Assembly (NCBI RefSeq): GCF_000987955.1
Contig: NZ_LAZU01000032.1
Coordinates: forward strand, 147,694-211,693
DNA length: 64,000 nucleotides
Direction: 5' to 3'
Origin: Paenibacillus sp. DMB20
Lineage (GTDB): Bacteria > Bacillota > Bacilli > Paenibacillales > Paenibacillaceae
Part shown: positions 1-9,388 of the stretch, in pieces
Layout: each line of letters opens with the position of its first letter
Position numbering within the stretch: position 1 is the first letter of the stretch
Notes under the pieces: generated by a model
What the model was told of the DNA's origin: nothing
What the model saw: only the letters and a program-made list of their open reading frames with translations
Databases searched by the model: none
Translations under genes and position numbers: made by a program

Positions 1-1545
1 GCAAGGCACAAGCGCGTCAATCAAAGTTTTGTCCCCGACGACGGCGCCCCGTCCGAAGGAACGTTCGCCGGTTGCCTGTATCCCCTTGACCGCGGCCTGC
101 ATCATGCCCGCAAATTGCGATACGCTTGCTTCCGTAATCGCGCCCGCTTCCTTAGCCGCTGCCCGGAACGCCGAGCCCCAGATCGGGCCGGACGCACCGC
201 CGCAGTGCTCCATAATCACCAGGGAACAGGCGTCCAAAAACGAACCGATATCGCTCTTATGATCGGCCATGATATGGCTCCATTCCCGCTTCAGCTGCCT
301 GAACCCTTTGGCCACGCTCATGCCGAAATCGCCGTCGCCGGCATGGGCATCCAACTCGCAGAACGGAACCTCATTCTTGATAATAACCTCGCTCATCTTG
401 TCTACCAGATACACGATATTATCCAGCGAGAGCCGGTTGTCGCGAATGACGGCATATTGCTCAGGGGTTTCCGCTTCATAGGAAACCTGGGCATCAGGGA
501 CATCCTCTTCGGACACATCAACATAAGCCACGCTTTCTTCCGGCCCTGAAACCTTGAAGGCGGGCGTGTCGCTGTCCTTGAACAAGAGCGTCTTCAGTTC
601 CTCGTCCAATTTCATGATAGAAACGGAAGCGCCGGCCATATCGATGCTGGTCATGAAGTTCCCGACAAAAATTTTGCAAAGCTTGATGTGAGTCCGCTTA
701 GCCAGTTCCCGGGTTACCGCGTTGTTCAAAAGATACAGCTCCTGCAGCGGCGTGGCCCCGAAGCCGTTAATCAACAATGCAATCTCTGCCGGAGCGCTTT
801 CGTCCATCTTCAAATCCTTCAAAAGCGCCTCCACCATGCGCCGTGCCAAAATATCGGCGGATACCACTTTCTCCCGCTGGATTCCGGGCTCCCCGTGAAT
901 GCCGACGCCGTACTCCATCTCGTCCTCGGCGAGCCCGAAGGTCGGCGTTCCCTTCGCCGGGACCGTACATGAGGTTAACGCAAAGCCAATGCTTCGTACG
1001 CTCGCCGCCGCTTTTTCCGCGGCTTTTTTCACCTCTTGCAAACTGCGTCCCTCTTCGGCCGCGGCCCCGGCGATTTTATGGACCAGCACCGTTCCGGCAA
1101 CTCCCCGACGTCCAACGGTGTACAAGCTGTCCTGAACCGCAATGTCGTCCTCGACACGGACATAATCCACTTCCAAGCCATCCTCTTCCGCCAGGAAGGC
1201 CGCATTCTTGAAATTCATCATATCTCCGCTGTAGTTCTTGATGATCATCAAGGTGCCTTTACGGGAGGCCGTCGCTTTAAGCGCCTGATACACCTGGATT
1301 TGGGAAGGGGATGCGAAAATATCCCCGCATACGGCCGCATCCAGCATGCCTTTGCCGACATATCCCGCATGGGCAGGCTCATGGCCGCTGCCTCCGCCGC
1401 TGATGAGGCTGACCTTGTTCTCGTTGATATGTTTTTTCTTGATGATTTTATACTTCCTCACAAATTCCAGCTCCGGATGGGCCATCGCGATGCCGTTGCA
1501 CATTTCGAGGACCATGTTCTCCGTCCGGTTCATGATTTTTTTCAT
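1..1545 (-). CDS. dhaK: Dihydroxyacetone kinase, DhaK-DhaL fusion (3' end beyond window)
   Basis: ATP-type dihydroxyacetone kinase that turns the dihydroxyacetone made by GldA into dihydroxyacetone phosphate in the cytoplasm. The frame is open for 515 codons to the left edge. The N-terminal DhaK domain (about residues 1-345) shows SGGGSGHEPAHAG and the GIHGEPG segment, whose His covalently holds the substrate in this family. The DhaL ATP-binding domain follows (from about 360), with LDAHAGDGDFG and, at the edge, GDKTLIDALVP. Both domains in one chain is the Citrobacter-type ATP-dependent arrangement, as opposed to the split PTS-dependent one. The ATG directly abuts the gldA stop (TAAATG), with GGGAGGGAAGG just upstream, so the two genes are translationally coupled. 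Only the last part of DhaL is missing. Confidence 0.93.
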   Translation of the reverse strand, partial: MKKIMNRTENMVLEMCNGIAMAHPELEFVRKYKIIKKKHINENKVSLISGGGSGHEPAHAGYVGKGMLDAAVCGDIFASPSQIQVYQALKATASRKGTLMIIKNYSGDMMNFKNAAFLAEEDGLEVDYVRVEDDIAVQDSLYTVGRRGVAGTVLVHKIAGAAAEEGRSLQEVKKAAEKAAASVRSIGFALTSCTVPAKGTPTFGLAEDEMEYGVGIHGEPGIQREKVVSADILARRMVEALLKDLKMDESAPAEIALLINGFGATPLQELYLLNNAVTRELAKRTHIKLCKIFVGNFMTSIDMAGASVSIMKLDEELKTLLFKDSDTPAFKVSGPEESVAYVDVSEEDVPDAQVSYEAETPEQYAVIRDNRLSLDNIVYLVDKMSEVIIKNEVPFCELDAHAGDGDFGMSVAKGFRQLKREWSHIMADHKSDIGSFLDACSLVIMEHCGGASGPIWGSAFRAAAKEAGAITEASVSQFAGMMQAAVKGIQATGERSFGRGAVVGDKTLIDALVPC

Positions 1546-2689
1546 TTACCTTCCCTCCCGGCTCGCCTTGTAATCTCTGCCGATTTTGTCCGCCGTCGCA
1601 ATGGCGCCCGCCACCTCCGTTACTGAAATCGGGAACGGCATGGAATGAATCGATTCTTCCGGGATACATGCTTTTTCGGCCACCTTGATCAGCTCTTCAT
1701 GGCTTATTGTGTCCACTCCGATATCTGCCAAACATACCGGCAACCCGACCTCCAGGCAAAAATCAAGAACCTGGTTCAATTCCTCCGTAGGGGCATTCTC
1801 AAGCACCAATTGGGCAATGGTGCCGAAGGCGACTTTTTCCCCATGGTAATAATGATGGGTTCCTTCCAGGATCGTTAAACCGTCGTGGATGGCATGCGCC
1901 CCGCCCAAGCCCGCGCTTTCAAAGCCGAGTCCGGATAATAAAATATTCGTTTCCACGATATTTTCCAGCGCCTGGGTCACCATGTTGCACTCGCAGGACG
2001 CTTTCGCTTTGGCACCGTCTTTCAGCAGCATTTCATAGCATAAGGTTGCCATGGCCAGCGCCGCATGGGTTCCGACCGCAGGAGCGCAGAAGCCTTCTCT
2101 TGATCCCATCGGAAGACTGGCATTGACCCGGGAATAGGACTTGGCCGTCGCTCTGGCTTCAAAGTAAGTGGATAAGGCGTCCCCCATCCCCGCGACGAGG
2201 AAGCGAACGGGCGCTTGGGCAATCACCGTCGTGTCCACCAGCACCACGCTCGGGCTCTGCTTGAAATAGGCATAATCATCAAAGGAACCGTCCGGCGTAT
2301 ACAGCACGGCGGAGTGGCTTGTCGGCGCATCCGTGGCCGCAATGGTCGGACAGATGATGAGCGCCTCTCCCTCCGCGACGCATTTTGCCGCGTCAATCGC
2401 TTTGCCTCCGCCGAGGCCGATGGTGCAGACGCATTTTTTTTTCTCTGGCGATTTCCTGTAAACGGGCTACCTCCGCCCGGGAGCATTCTCCCTTAAAACC
2501 GCTTTCAACAAAAGTGATTCCGAACTTTTCTGCGGTCGCATCCAGCTTATGCTTCACTCGGTTCACATCGTCCGGATGGGCGATCAACAGCGCGGATGAA
2601 CCAAAGGACTTGACAAAATAGCCCAAATTCAGCAATTCGTCTTCGCCTTGCACGTATTTGGTCGGACTGATAAATGCCTTTCTCATCAT
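1546..2689 (-). CDS. gldA: Glycerol dehydrogenase GldA (frame broken at T9 run 2434-2442)
   Basis: NAD-dependent, metal-containing glycerol dehydrogenase (iron-type alcohol dehydrogenase family), about 380 aa after correction. It oxidises glycerol to dihydroxyacetone, the substrate of the adjacent kinase. The first part (from ATG 2689, with GGAGGAGAT ahead) reads MMRKAFISPTKYVQGEDEL. The rest carries the NAD-binding glycine motif GLGGGKAID and the family metal ligands in GMGDALSTYFEA, HAIHDGL and HGEKVAFG. As read, the frame breaks at an A9 run on the coding strand. Removing one A joins REKK to CVCTIGLGGGKA. Either this is a homopolymer error or a slippery tract. Upstream lies the divergent PocR-type regulator. 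Confidence 0.9.
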
Positions 2690-2734
2690 TATCTCCTCCG
2701 TTTTATCAAAAGTTTTAAATACTTAATCAACTAG

Positions 2735-2740
2735 ATTATA
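2735..2740 (-). promoter_or_regulatory. Possible -10 of the gldA-dhaK promoter
   Basis: A perfect TATAAT lies 46 bases upstream of the gldA start on the minus strand. No good -35 box is found 16-18 bases further upstream, which fits a promoter needing an activator such as the divergent AraC-type regulator. Confidence 0.4.
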
Positions 2741-2806
2741 CCGAAGGCTTTAAGTCTTGTTAGTGGAATATCATAGCTAAAAACTATAATTGCCAATCGT
2801 AATTAT

Positions 2807-2834
2807 TTGCACTTTTCTTTCCGAATGGTATCAT
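2807..2834 (+). promoter_or_regulatory. Candidate promoter of the PocR/AraC regulator
   Basis: TTGCAC (2807-2812), 16-base spacer, TATCAT (2829-2834). Transcription would start near 2841, just upstream of GGGGTG and the TTG start at 2856, so an upstream TTG at 2790 cannot be the start. Confidence 0.5.
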
Positions 2835-2855
2835 ATTGTCATTGGGGTGATCAAA

Positions 2856-3905
2856 TTGATACAAGAATACTTGCGAATAAATAAAATCCTGGACCTAAAG
2901 AAGTGGAAACGTCTTCAAGATTCCTTGGCCGCCGTTACCAAGCTGGCGATCCTGACGGTCGATTACAAGGGAAACCCCGTAACCACCCACAGCAGCTGCC
3001 AGGCCTTTTGCCAGAATGTGCGCAAGGATCCGGAACTGCTCCCTTACTGCCAGAAATGCGATTCCCGCGGCGGCCTGGAAGCCGTCCGCTTAAATGCGCC
3101 TTACGTATATCTTTGCCATTTTAACATCGTTGACATTGCCATTCCCATCACCATCGACGATAAATACATCGGGGCCGTCATGGCCGGACAGGTCAAGCTC
3201 GCGGACCCCGAAAATGCGGGCGACCTGGAGCAAATTTTAGCATCGAAGAACGAATCGCTGCATCATCGGAAGCGGGACAAATTGAATCAATATTACGACG
3301 AGATCCCCACGATGACTTATGAAGAAGTCGTCAAAATATCCAATATGCTGTTTCTCCTGTGCAACTACATCGTCGAGGAGGCCCTTAATAAAAATCTGCT
3401 TGTCGAAATGTTCGAGAAGGCTTCCGGCAATCAAGAAGCCCTGAACATCTCTACCATTCTGCCGGGGTATTCCATAAAAAACATAGAAACGATCAAAAAG
3501 GAAATGACCAATGCGATTGCCGACGCCTATTTGAAAAATACTCCGTACGATCCGGACATTTGTTCCAACTCGGTGCTAAAACCCGCCTTCGACTACATTT
3601 ACCGGAACAAAAGCGAGAATATGTCGCTCAAGCATATGGCTGAACTATGCCATATCAGCCCCAGCTATTTCAGCAGGCTGTTTGCCAAGGAGACGGGTGA
3701 GACTTTCTCCGCCTATCTGGCGCGCCTCAAGATTACCTGGGCCAAACAGCTGTTGGAGGTTACCGACATGCCGGTTTCCCAGATCAGCGACGAGCTCGGC
3801 TTCAACGAACCCGGTTATTTCATAAAAACCTTCAAGAAATTCGAGGAAATCACGCCTGCGCTGTACCGCAAATACTTTAAAGGAAACATGAATCGGCCAG
3901 GTTAA
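2856..3905 (+). CDS. AraC-family regulator with N-terminal PocR sensor domain
   Basis: Transcriptional regulator of about 349 aa. Residues ~5-175 resemble the PocR sensor domain, with a cysteine-rich stretch (CQAFCQNV, YCQKCDSRGG and a third Cys pair region VYLCHF) and the substrate-pocket-like VDIAIPI. The C-terminal ~100 residues are an AraC/XylS double helix-turn-helix: HISPSYFSRLFAKETG and VSQISDELGFNEPGYFIKTFKK. Known PocR-domain regulators respond to small diols or glycerol-related compounds. Divergent orientation from gldA-dhaK suggests it activates that operon in response to glycerol or dihydroxyacetone (inference). TTG at 2856 is preferred because GGGGTG sits six bases ahead and the promoter lies just upstream. 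Confidence 0.85.
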   Translation: MIQEYLRINKILDLKKWKRLQDSLAAVTKLAILTVDYKGNPVTTHSSCQAFCQNVRKDPELLPYCQKCDSRGGLEAVRLNAPYVYLCHFNIVDIAIPITIDDKYIGAVMAGQVKLADPENAGDLEQILASKNESLHHRKRDKLNQYYDEIPTMTYEEVVKISNMLFLLCNYIVEEALNKNLLVEMFEKASGNQEALNISTILPGYSIKNIETIKKEMTNAIADAYLKNTPYDPDICSNSVLKPAFDYIYRNKSENMSLKHMAELCHISPSYFSRLFAKETGETFSAYLARLKITWAKQLLEVTDMPVSQISDELGFNEPGYFIKTFKKFEEITPALYRKYFKGNMNRPG

Positions 3906-3907
3906 CG

Positions 3908-3951
3908 AAAAGGGATGCCCCTTGCCATAAAAGGCAGGCGCATCCTCTTTT
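3908..3951. terminator. Bidirectional terminator between convergent genes
   Basis: Stem GGATGC (3913-3918)/GCATCC (3940-3945), extended inside by TGCC/GGCA, with A-rich left and T-rich right flanks. It lies between the plus-strand regulator and the minus-strand stalk protein. Confidence 0.75.
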
Positions 3952-3966
3952 CCATGCAGAAGCTGA

Positions 3967-5926
3967 TTAGGCATAGATCAGAAACACCTTGCCGTTGACG
4001 AAAGAGATCGTGTCAAAGTTTCCGTATACCCAGGTTTCAATCGTGTGGCCGTTGACGGCGGTAAGGCTCTTGCTTCCCGGAGATCCCCATGACATTTGGA
4101 CTTGTGCCTTCGTCATGCCGAGAGATACTTGTCCGGCTTTGATCTTCTTCCATGTGGATGAGGACCACTTATATTTCTTGTACGGATCGAACTTATAGAA
4201 GGAGGACTCGTCTGCAAACAGCTGCGATACGTTGGAAGAAGACATGGAATAGCTCTTCAGCGTTTTGCCTGCTGCCGATCTGAATACGATGACAAAAGAT
4301 CCCGTATCATCCGGCAGAATGTCGGTCACCGTTACTTTCGAGAAGCGTTCCCATCCTTGGAAATCGTTGATCCAATACGTTCTGCCGATAAATTTGGCCA
4401 AACTGCCCTGGGCTGCCTTCTTGATTAGCGATGCCGTCTCGGCGGATACAACGGTCAAACGTGCCTCACCGAAAGAAATTTCGGCCTGCTTCCACTTGCC
4501 GTCCCATCGGGCTTGCGCCCCCAGCGCGTCGGACAGCAGCGAGACCGGTATGAGAGTCCCCTCTTTATCGTTCATGGGGACCGCTTTTAAACGGATTTTA
4601 TTTCCGTTCAGGGTGGCTTGGGCCGTGCCCGCTTTGAACCACAGCGACGTGTCGCCGAGCTTTACGTCCAATCCCCCGCCTGACGGGGAAACGGTGCCGC
4701 CCAATGCTTGAAATACCGGTTTGGCAGGGACGAACACGATGCCTTGAGCCTGTTTCGAGTATTTCAGGTTATGACGCAGGCTTGCGGATACCGTCAAGTC
4801 TTTTGATATGCCGCCCGAGGTTACGGTAACTTTGGTCTCGCCTACGCCGAGAACTTTAACCGTTCCCTTCGATTGCAATTGAAGCAAATGCGGCTTTTGA
4901 ATCTCAATGCTTGCCTCGCTTGCCGGAACTTTGATTTTCGCTCCGTTCGTGTAGGTTTCCTGGATATCGATTTTCAGCTGGTCACCCACGAACGGCTTCG
5001 CGTCGGATAACGAAACGTCCAATTTTTTTTATGGCTGGCACATCGACAGGCTTGATATCCCCATCGTCGAACATGACCCAGCTGCCGCTGCTTTTTTGGG
5101 CATAAAATTGATCATGGCTCTCCTCTTTGACCGCTGTTCTCACGATATCGCTCAGTCCCGGCACCTGCTTGGCCAGCTTAAAGCGATCCTGGTAGTTGCC
5201 TGTCGTCCAGACCGTCCCGTCCTTGCGGGTGACCAGCAATCGAGGCGTCGGGTCTCCCGTGCCATAAGCGATATGAACGGCATCCTCTGCGACCGCAACC
5301 GGAATGATTTTGCCGTTATCATCGAAATTGAACGTTTCGTAGATAACCACCTTTCCGCTGTCATACAACAGCGCGACACGGCTGTCGAATACGGATATGT
5401 CCTTTACGGAGGCCGCATCCGGAATGGTGCCAAGCTTTTTATAGGTTTCCTGCGCGTAAGAATCCCGGATCAGCACATCGCCGTTATGGCTTAAAGCCGC
5501 AAAATCCCGGTCCCCGTAACCGATTAGCTTGATGCCTTCAAGCTTCTTGACTTTTCCTCCAATGCTCCATACCGTTCCGTCCATCTTAAGCCAATATTCG
5601 CCTGCGGCTTGCTTGACTCCGGTCTGGTCCTTCACCACGTGCGGAGCATTGGCTATGTCCCATTGAATCAGCTTTCCATCTTGAGTCACGCCCATGCCTT
5701 CGAGCTCCGTACCGTTGACCGCCTCTACATTTCCCGGAGTTCGAATGACCCGGTTGCCGTTAATCATCGACCACATGGAACCGTCTTCCATTAATAATGT
5801 TTTCTCTCCGAGAATGTCCTTAATCTGCGGCGCAGCATCCGCGGCGGAAGCCTGCCCCGCTGTCAGTCCGGCCGATCCGAAACCGAGCAGGAAACCGATC
5901 AAGACGATATACAACGTCTTTCTCAA
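3967..5926 (-). CDS. Secreted RCC1-like/stalk-domain protein (frame broken at T8 run 5023-5030)
   Basis: Exported protein of about 652 aa after correction. It starts at TTG 5926 with GAGGGG nine bases ahead. Residues 1-29 are a signal peptide ending near ASAADA. Residues ~35-300 hold RCC1-like repeats of the LLMEDGSMWSM / WLKMDGTVWSIGG / VTRKDGTVWTTGNY type, suggesting a beta-propeller. After an Ig-like part comes a copper-amine-oxidase N-terminal 'stalk' domain (GIVFVPAKPVFQALGGTVS, then LIPVSLLSDALGAQARWDG), and a C-terminal segment with a SmpA/OmlA-like look (SLGMTKAQVQMSWGSP). The break follows VPAIKK at an A8 coding-strand run; removing one A continues into LDVSLSDAKPF. Function unknown, probably envelope-associated. 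Confidence 0.75.
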
Positions 5927-6218
5927 CCCTCATAACCCCTCTCTACTCTTTTGGAATATTTTTCAACCCCCTTGTTTATTCGACAATACCAGCGTTTTTC
6001 CTTTTCAAAACGACATTCGTAGAAAATTGCACTTATTTTTCGATTTACGGATTCAAAGATGCCTAAACATTAGTTGTTTCTTATGATTTACCTTATAATG
6101 CTACGGTGAAAAGCGATAATTAATTCATGATTGAATATAGAAGTCCCCCAAAAACGCATCAATTACATATACTTTATGGTTATCATGGGTTTTCATCATG
6201 ATATGGAAACGGGCAAAG

Positions 6219-6250
6219 AAAAAGCCCAACCTGCCGAGAGGTTGGGCTTT
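6219..6250 (-). terminator. Terminator after the TraB-family gene
   Basis: AGCCCAACCT (6223-6232) pairs with AGGTTGGGCT (6239-6248), followed on the minus strand by a T-rich stretch. It falls inside the uncorrected reading frame of the upstream gene, which supports the frame correction at 6307-6312. Confidence 0.8.
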
Positions 6251-6279
6251 CCGGGATTTCATTGTTAAATCGCGTAAAC

Positions 6280-7672
6280 TTATTGCATAAATGCTACGTT
6301 GTAGCCTTTTTTCTTTCAGCAGGTCGACAACCATGCCTTTGATCACGTAGTGACCCGCGCCTACCACAACAAAAGAGGTGTGCTCCCCTTTCCGCTCCAG
6401 CAATTCAACCAACTTCTTGGCCATGTTTTTGTCCCGCTCCCCGAACAAGCGCCGGTTGGCTTCGCTTTGCGTCAATTCGGAGTCCGTCAAGCTTTGGGTC
6501 AAGCCTTCCGCATCGCCTTTAACCCAGGCCTGCTGCATTGCCTTCAGCTGCTCTGCGGCATCGCCCTGCCCTTGATCGGACAGCAAGCTATCAAGCATTA
6601 CGTTTAATTCCTTCTCCTGTTCCTCCGCAGGCACGTTCGCAAACAGATCCGCCTGCAGCTTAATGCCTTCCAGCTCATGGATCGGCTTACCCGACAGCAG
6701 GGCTTTACCGAGGAAGTAACGGTCGATGCCGGTAACGGACGCAAGCTCGGTTTCCGCCGGATTGTCGAGAACGCTGAACGTCGACAGCGTGCTGGAGATG
6801 GCAAACGGCTTATAGCCGTCAAAGGTTTCGGCCGGCAATTGCAGCTTTTTAAGCACCTTTTGCAGCTTTTCGTACGTACCCGCGGATACATGATCTTTCA
6901 CCTTTGTTCCGTCGCTGTAAGCCATTTTCTCCGTAAAATAACTCATATCTCCGTTTACGATGTCCACTTCGACCCACAGGTCTTCCGACGCTTCAAAGGC
7001 TTCACGGATGCTCTTATGCATCGGGTACATGTCGGTATTCCCCAAATGAATGGAGCCCAGCAAATACAACGTGTTATTGCCGTTGGTTACTTTCCACATG
7101 AGACCTTCGGCCCCTTTACCTGCCGTATCGTATGCGAATTCAACCAGTCTGCTCGCCATTACGGCTGCCTGCTCGGCCGTACAAGGCTGATCCAGTTGAA
7201 GTCCGGCCTTCGTGCCTTGAACGACACCGTTATTCTTCATGAAGTCTACCGGTGAATCCGAAGCCAGTCCATACGTTTCCGGCAGTTCGTAATTCGATAA
7301 AAGCTTATGTAAGGAAGTGATTACGGTTTCTCTCGTGATGGTTTGGCCAGCCGGGAAAGAAAGGGAAACCTCTTTTTTCTTAAACCCGAGCATATCCAGC
7401 TTTTTCGCCGTTGCATTCATTAAAGATTTAAAATTATCGGCTGTTATCGGCTTTTGAAAACTTCCGCCGTAATACCAGTTCAGCGGGTAAATCCCGTATT
7501 TCTCGCCCTCATGCAGGGTCTTTACGGACCAGGGGCTGAGCGTGGGGACCGGGGCTTCCGGGGCTGGCGATGCGGCGTTAGCGGGAAGAACGCTTCCTGC
7601 CACCATCGTCAAGCTCAGCGCACCTGCGGTTGCCCAGCGGCTCAGTTTATGCCAATGTTTTTTAACGTTCAT
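6280..7672 (-). CDS. Secreted TraB/PrgY/GumN-family protein (frame broken at T6 run 6307-6312)
   Basis: About 463 aa after correction, starting at ATG 7672 with GAGGAGAAAG ahead. It has a clear signal peptide (residues 1-34, ending ANA), an SLH-like or stalk-like region (~45-165) and a TraB/GumN domain from ~190. This has LYLLGSIHLG near its start and VVGAGHYVIKG at the end, the two conserved GxxH-type motifs of this putative metalloprotease-like (TIKI/ChaN-related) fold. As read, the frame runs 60 residues too far and crosses a terminator. Removing one base at the A6 coding run gives LLKEKGYNVAFMQ and a stop at 6280. Exact role unknown. Confidence 0.85.
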
Positions 7673-7793
7673 GAATCTTTCTCCTCTCTTGAACTACGTT
7701 GATAATCTGGCAAGCCTATTAGAAAATTGTACCATGTATATCCGCATTCCTCTACCAAAAATGACGGCAAGCGTGCAGTAAGCGTTTAAACGC

Positions 7794-7823
7794 AAAAAAG
7801 GCACGCCTCTTCAGCGTGCCTTT
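7794..7823 (-). terminator. Terminator of the DAHP synthase gene
   Basis: AAAGGCACGC/GCGTGCCTTT stem with a CTCTTCA loop. On the minus strand the second arm is followed by TTTTTTGCG. It lies just past the aroA stop. Confidence 0.85.
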
Positions 7824-7829
7824 GCGGGA

Positions 7830-8900
7830 CTATAGTAAACCGGATTGCTTCACATTCTCATAGAAATCATAGAATTCCGGGATGTTCAGCTGCTGCGCCG
7901 CGTCGGACAAGGCCGTAGCGGGATCCGGGTGAACCTCGACCATGACGCCGTCCGCCCCTGCAGCCAAAGCGGCTCTGGCGCAAGGCGCGAGAATGTCTTT
8001 GCGGCCCGTCGAATGGGTGACATCGACCAGTACCGGTAGATGGGTTTCCTGTTTCAAAATTGGAACTGCCGAGATGTCCAAGGTATTTCTTGTCGCTTTC
8101 TCATAAGTCCGGATTCCGCGCTCGATCAGCATCACCTGCGTATTTCCCCGGGACACGATGTACTCCGCCGCATGAACGAATTCGTCAATCGTGGCAGCCA
8201 AGCCGCGTTTGAGCAGAACCGGCGTCCGCACCTCGCCCGCCGCTTTCAACAGCTCGAAATTCTGCATGTTTCTGGCGCCGATTTGAATCACGTCGATGTA
8301 ATCGCATGCCAGTTCAATATGGGCGGGATCGACAATTTCGCTGATCGTTTTGAGGCCGAACTCGGACGCAACCTCTTTTAAAATTTTCAAACCTTCCACG
8401 CCCAACCCCTGAAAATCATACGGCGAGGTTCTCGGTTTGAACGCCCCGCCTCTCATGACGGTTATGCCGGCTTCCTTAAGGGCTGCCGCCACTTGGCGTA
8501 CCTGTTCGTAACTTTCCACGGAACACGGGCCGGCAATCATGACCGGTTTGCCGCCGCCGATTACGGTATCGCCAAGTTGTATGATCGTGTCCTCCTGCTT
8601 CTTTTTACGGCTGACTAGCAAAAGCTTCTTGCTGTCTACCTGCTGCAGTTTCAACGAGGCCTGGAATATTTGCTTGAATAAATGCCGGATCGTTTCGTTA
8701 TCGAATGGCCCGTCGTTATGCTCGGTGATGGCCTGCAGCATTTGTTTTTCCCGCACCGGATCGAAATCGGGCACGCCCTGCTTTTGTTTCTCCTCTCCGA
8801 TCTCCTGGGCTAAACGCGCCCGCCGCGACAACAGCTCCAGCAGCTGAAGATTGACCGAATCCAGTTCTGACCGCAATTGCTCCAAACGTCCTTGACTCAT
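7830..8900 (-). CDS. aroA: Bifunctional chorismate mutase / 3-deoxy-7-phosphoheptulonate synthase
   Basis: First enzyme of the shikimate pathway (DAHP from phosphoenolpyruvate and erythrose 4-phosphate) fused to an N-terminal chorismate mutase domain, which serves as the feedback sensor in Bacillus AroA (AroG/AroQ fusion). Length 356 aa. The AroQ-type helix bundle covers residues ~1-90 ([30 protein letters not shown]). The DAHP synthase barrel follows, with [40 protein letters not shown] and DVTHSTG, the metal and substrate ligands of the KDSA-type family. ATG 8900 has AAAGGAGAG ahead. A longer open frame upstream runs into the leader and is rejected. Expression is probably controlled by the T-box leader. 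Confidence 0.96.
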   Translation of the reverse strand: MSQGRLEQLRSELDSVNLQLLELLSRRARLAQEIGEEKQKQGVPDFDPVREKQMLQAITEHNDGPFDNETIRHLFKQIFQASLKLQQVDSKKLLLVSRKKKQEDTIIQLGDTVIGGGKPVMIAGPCSVESYEQVRQVAAALKEAGITVMRGGAFKPRTSPYDFQGLGVEGLKILKEVASEFGLKTISEIVDPAHIELACDYIDVIQIGARNMQNFELLKAAGEVRTPVLLKRGLAATIDEFVHAAEYIVSRGNTQVMLIERGIRTYEKATRNTLDISAVPILKQETHLPVLVDVTHSTGRKDILAPCARAALAAGADGVMVEVHPDPATALSDAAQQLNIPEFYDFYENVKQSGLL

Positions 8901-8931
8901 ACAGAATCTCTCCTTTGATTTATATATAAAA

Positions 8932-9275
8932 ACAAAAAGACTCCTGTCCGCAAAGGGACGAGGAGTCGTGGTACCACCCTTATTAGATATGCAGCGCAAA
9001 AAACGATTCCGTCGTCCTTCGAAAAGAACGATGGCGTTTTTACGAGAAATAGCCGCACATCTCACTTGAACCTTTTAACGCAAGGGTTACGGGCCTTCCT
9101 ACCGCTTGCCGCATCATGCTTAAAACGGAAGCTATCAGAAAACCGGCTCGGGAATGAACTTCGGCGGGAACCTTCGCTCGGCAGCTTTCAGTCGGTGGCA
9201 TGCCGTCCCTGTCAGGAATGTTCTTCGCTTACTCTTTCCTTCATCGCTTGTATCCTATTCTGGAACCGTAAATTT
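8932..9275 (-). promoter_or_regulatory. T-box leader of aroA, probable phenylalanine (UUC) specifier
   Basis: The leader carries the T-box sequence AAGGGTGGTACCACG (8967-8981), directly followed by a strong terminator stem (GACTCCT...AGGAGTC region, 8939-8967) and T-run, in the standard antiterminator/terminator layout. Further upstream a stem I-like region has the string GAAGTTCATTCCCGAG. The triplet UUC (complement of 9156-9158) followed by A is in the position of a specifier codon, so I infer sensing of uncharged tRNA-Phe. The element class is clear; the specifier is a reading by eye. Confidence 0.9.
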
Positions 9276-9281
9276 AAAAGC

Positions 9282-9310
9282 ATTGTATTACAATCGGGAT
9301 TGTCATGCAA
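9282..9310 (-). promoter_or_regulatory. Promoter of the aroA T-box transcript
   Basis: TTGCAT (complement of 9305-9310), 17-base spacer, TACAAT (complement of 9282-9287). Start expected near 9275, giving a leader of about 375 bases. Confidence 0.6.
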
Positions 9311-9388
9311 GCTTATTGTTTAAAGCGATGTCGCGTTACCGTAATGAAATAAGTTGGGTTGACTTTTATCTTTTCACCCCATCTCCCC

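Noticed and set aside
2790-2855. Earlier TTG start for the PocR/AraC regulator
   Set aside because: It lies upstream of a promoter (2807-2834) and has no ribosome site, while TTG 2856 has GGGGTG six bases ahead.
6125-6279. C-terminal extension of the TraB-family protein
   Set aside because: It exists only because of the frame change at 6307-6312 and crosses a terminator; the corrected frame stops at 6280.
8901-9065. N-terminal extension of the DAHP synthase frame
   Set aside because: It covers the T-box and terminator; ATG 8900 has a good ribosome site and matches the family's usual start.
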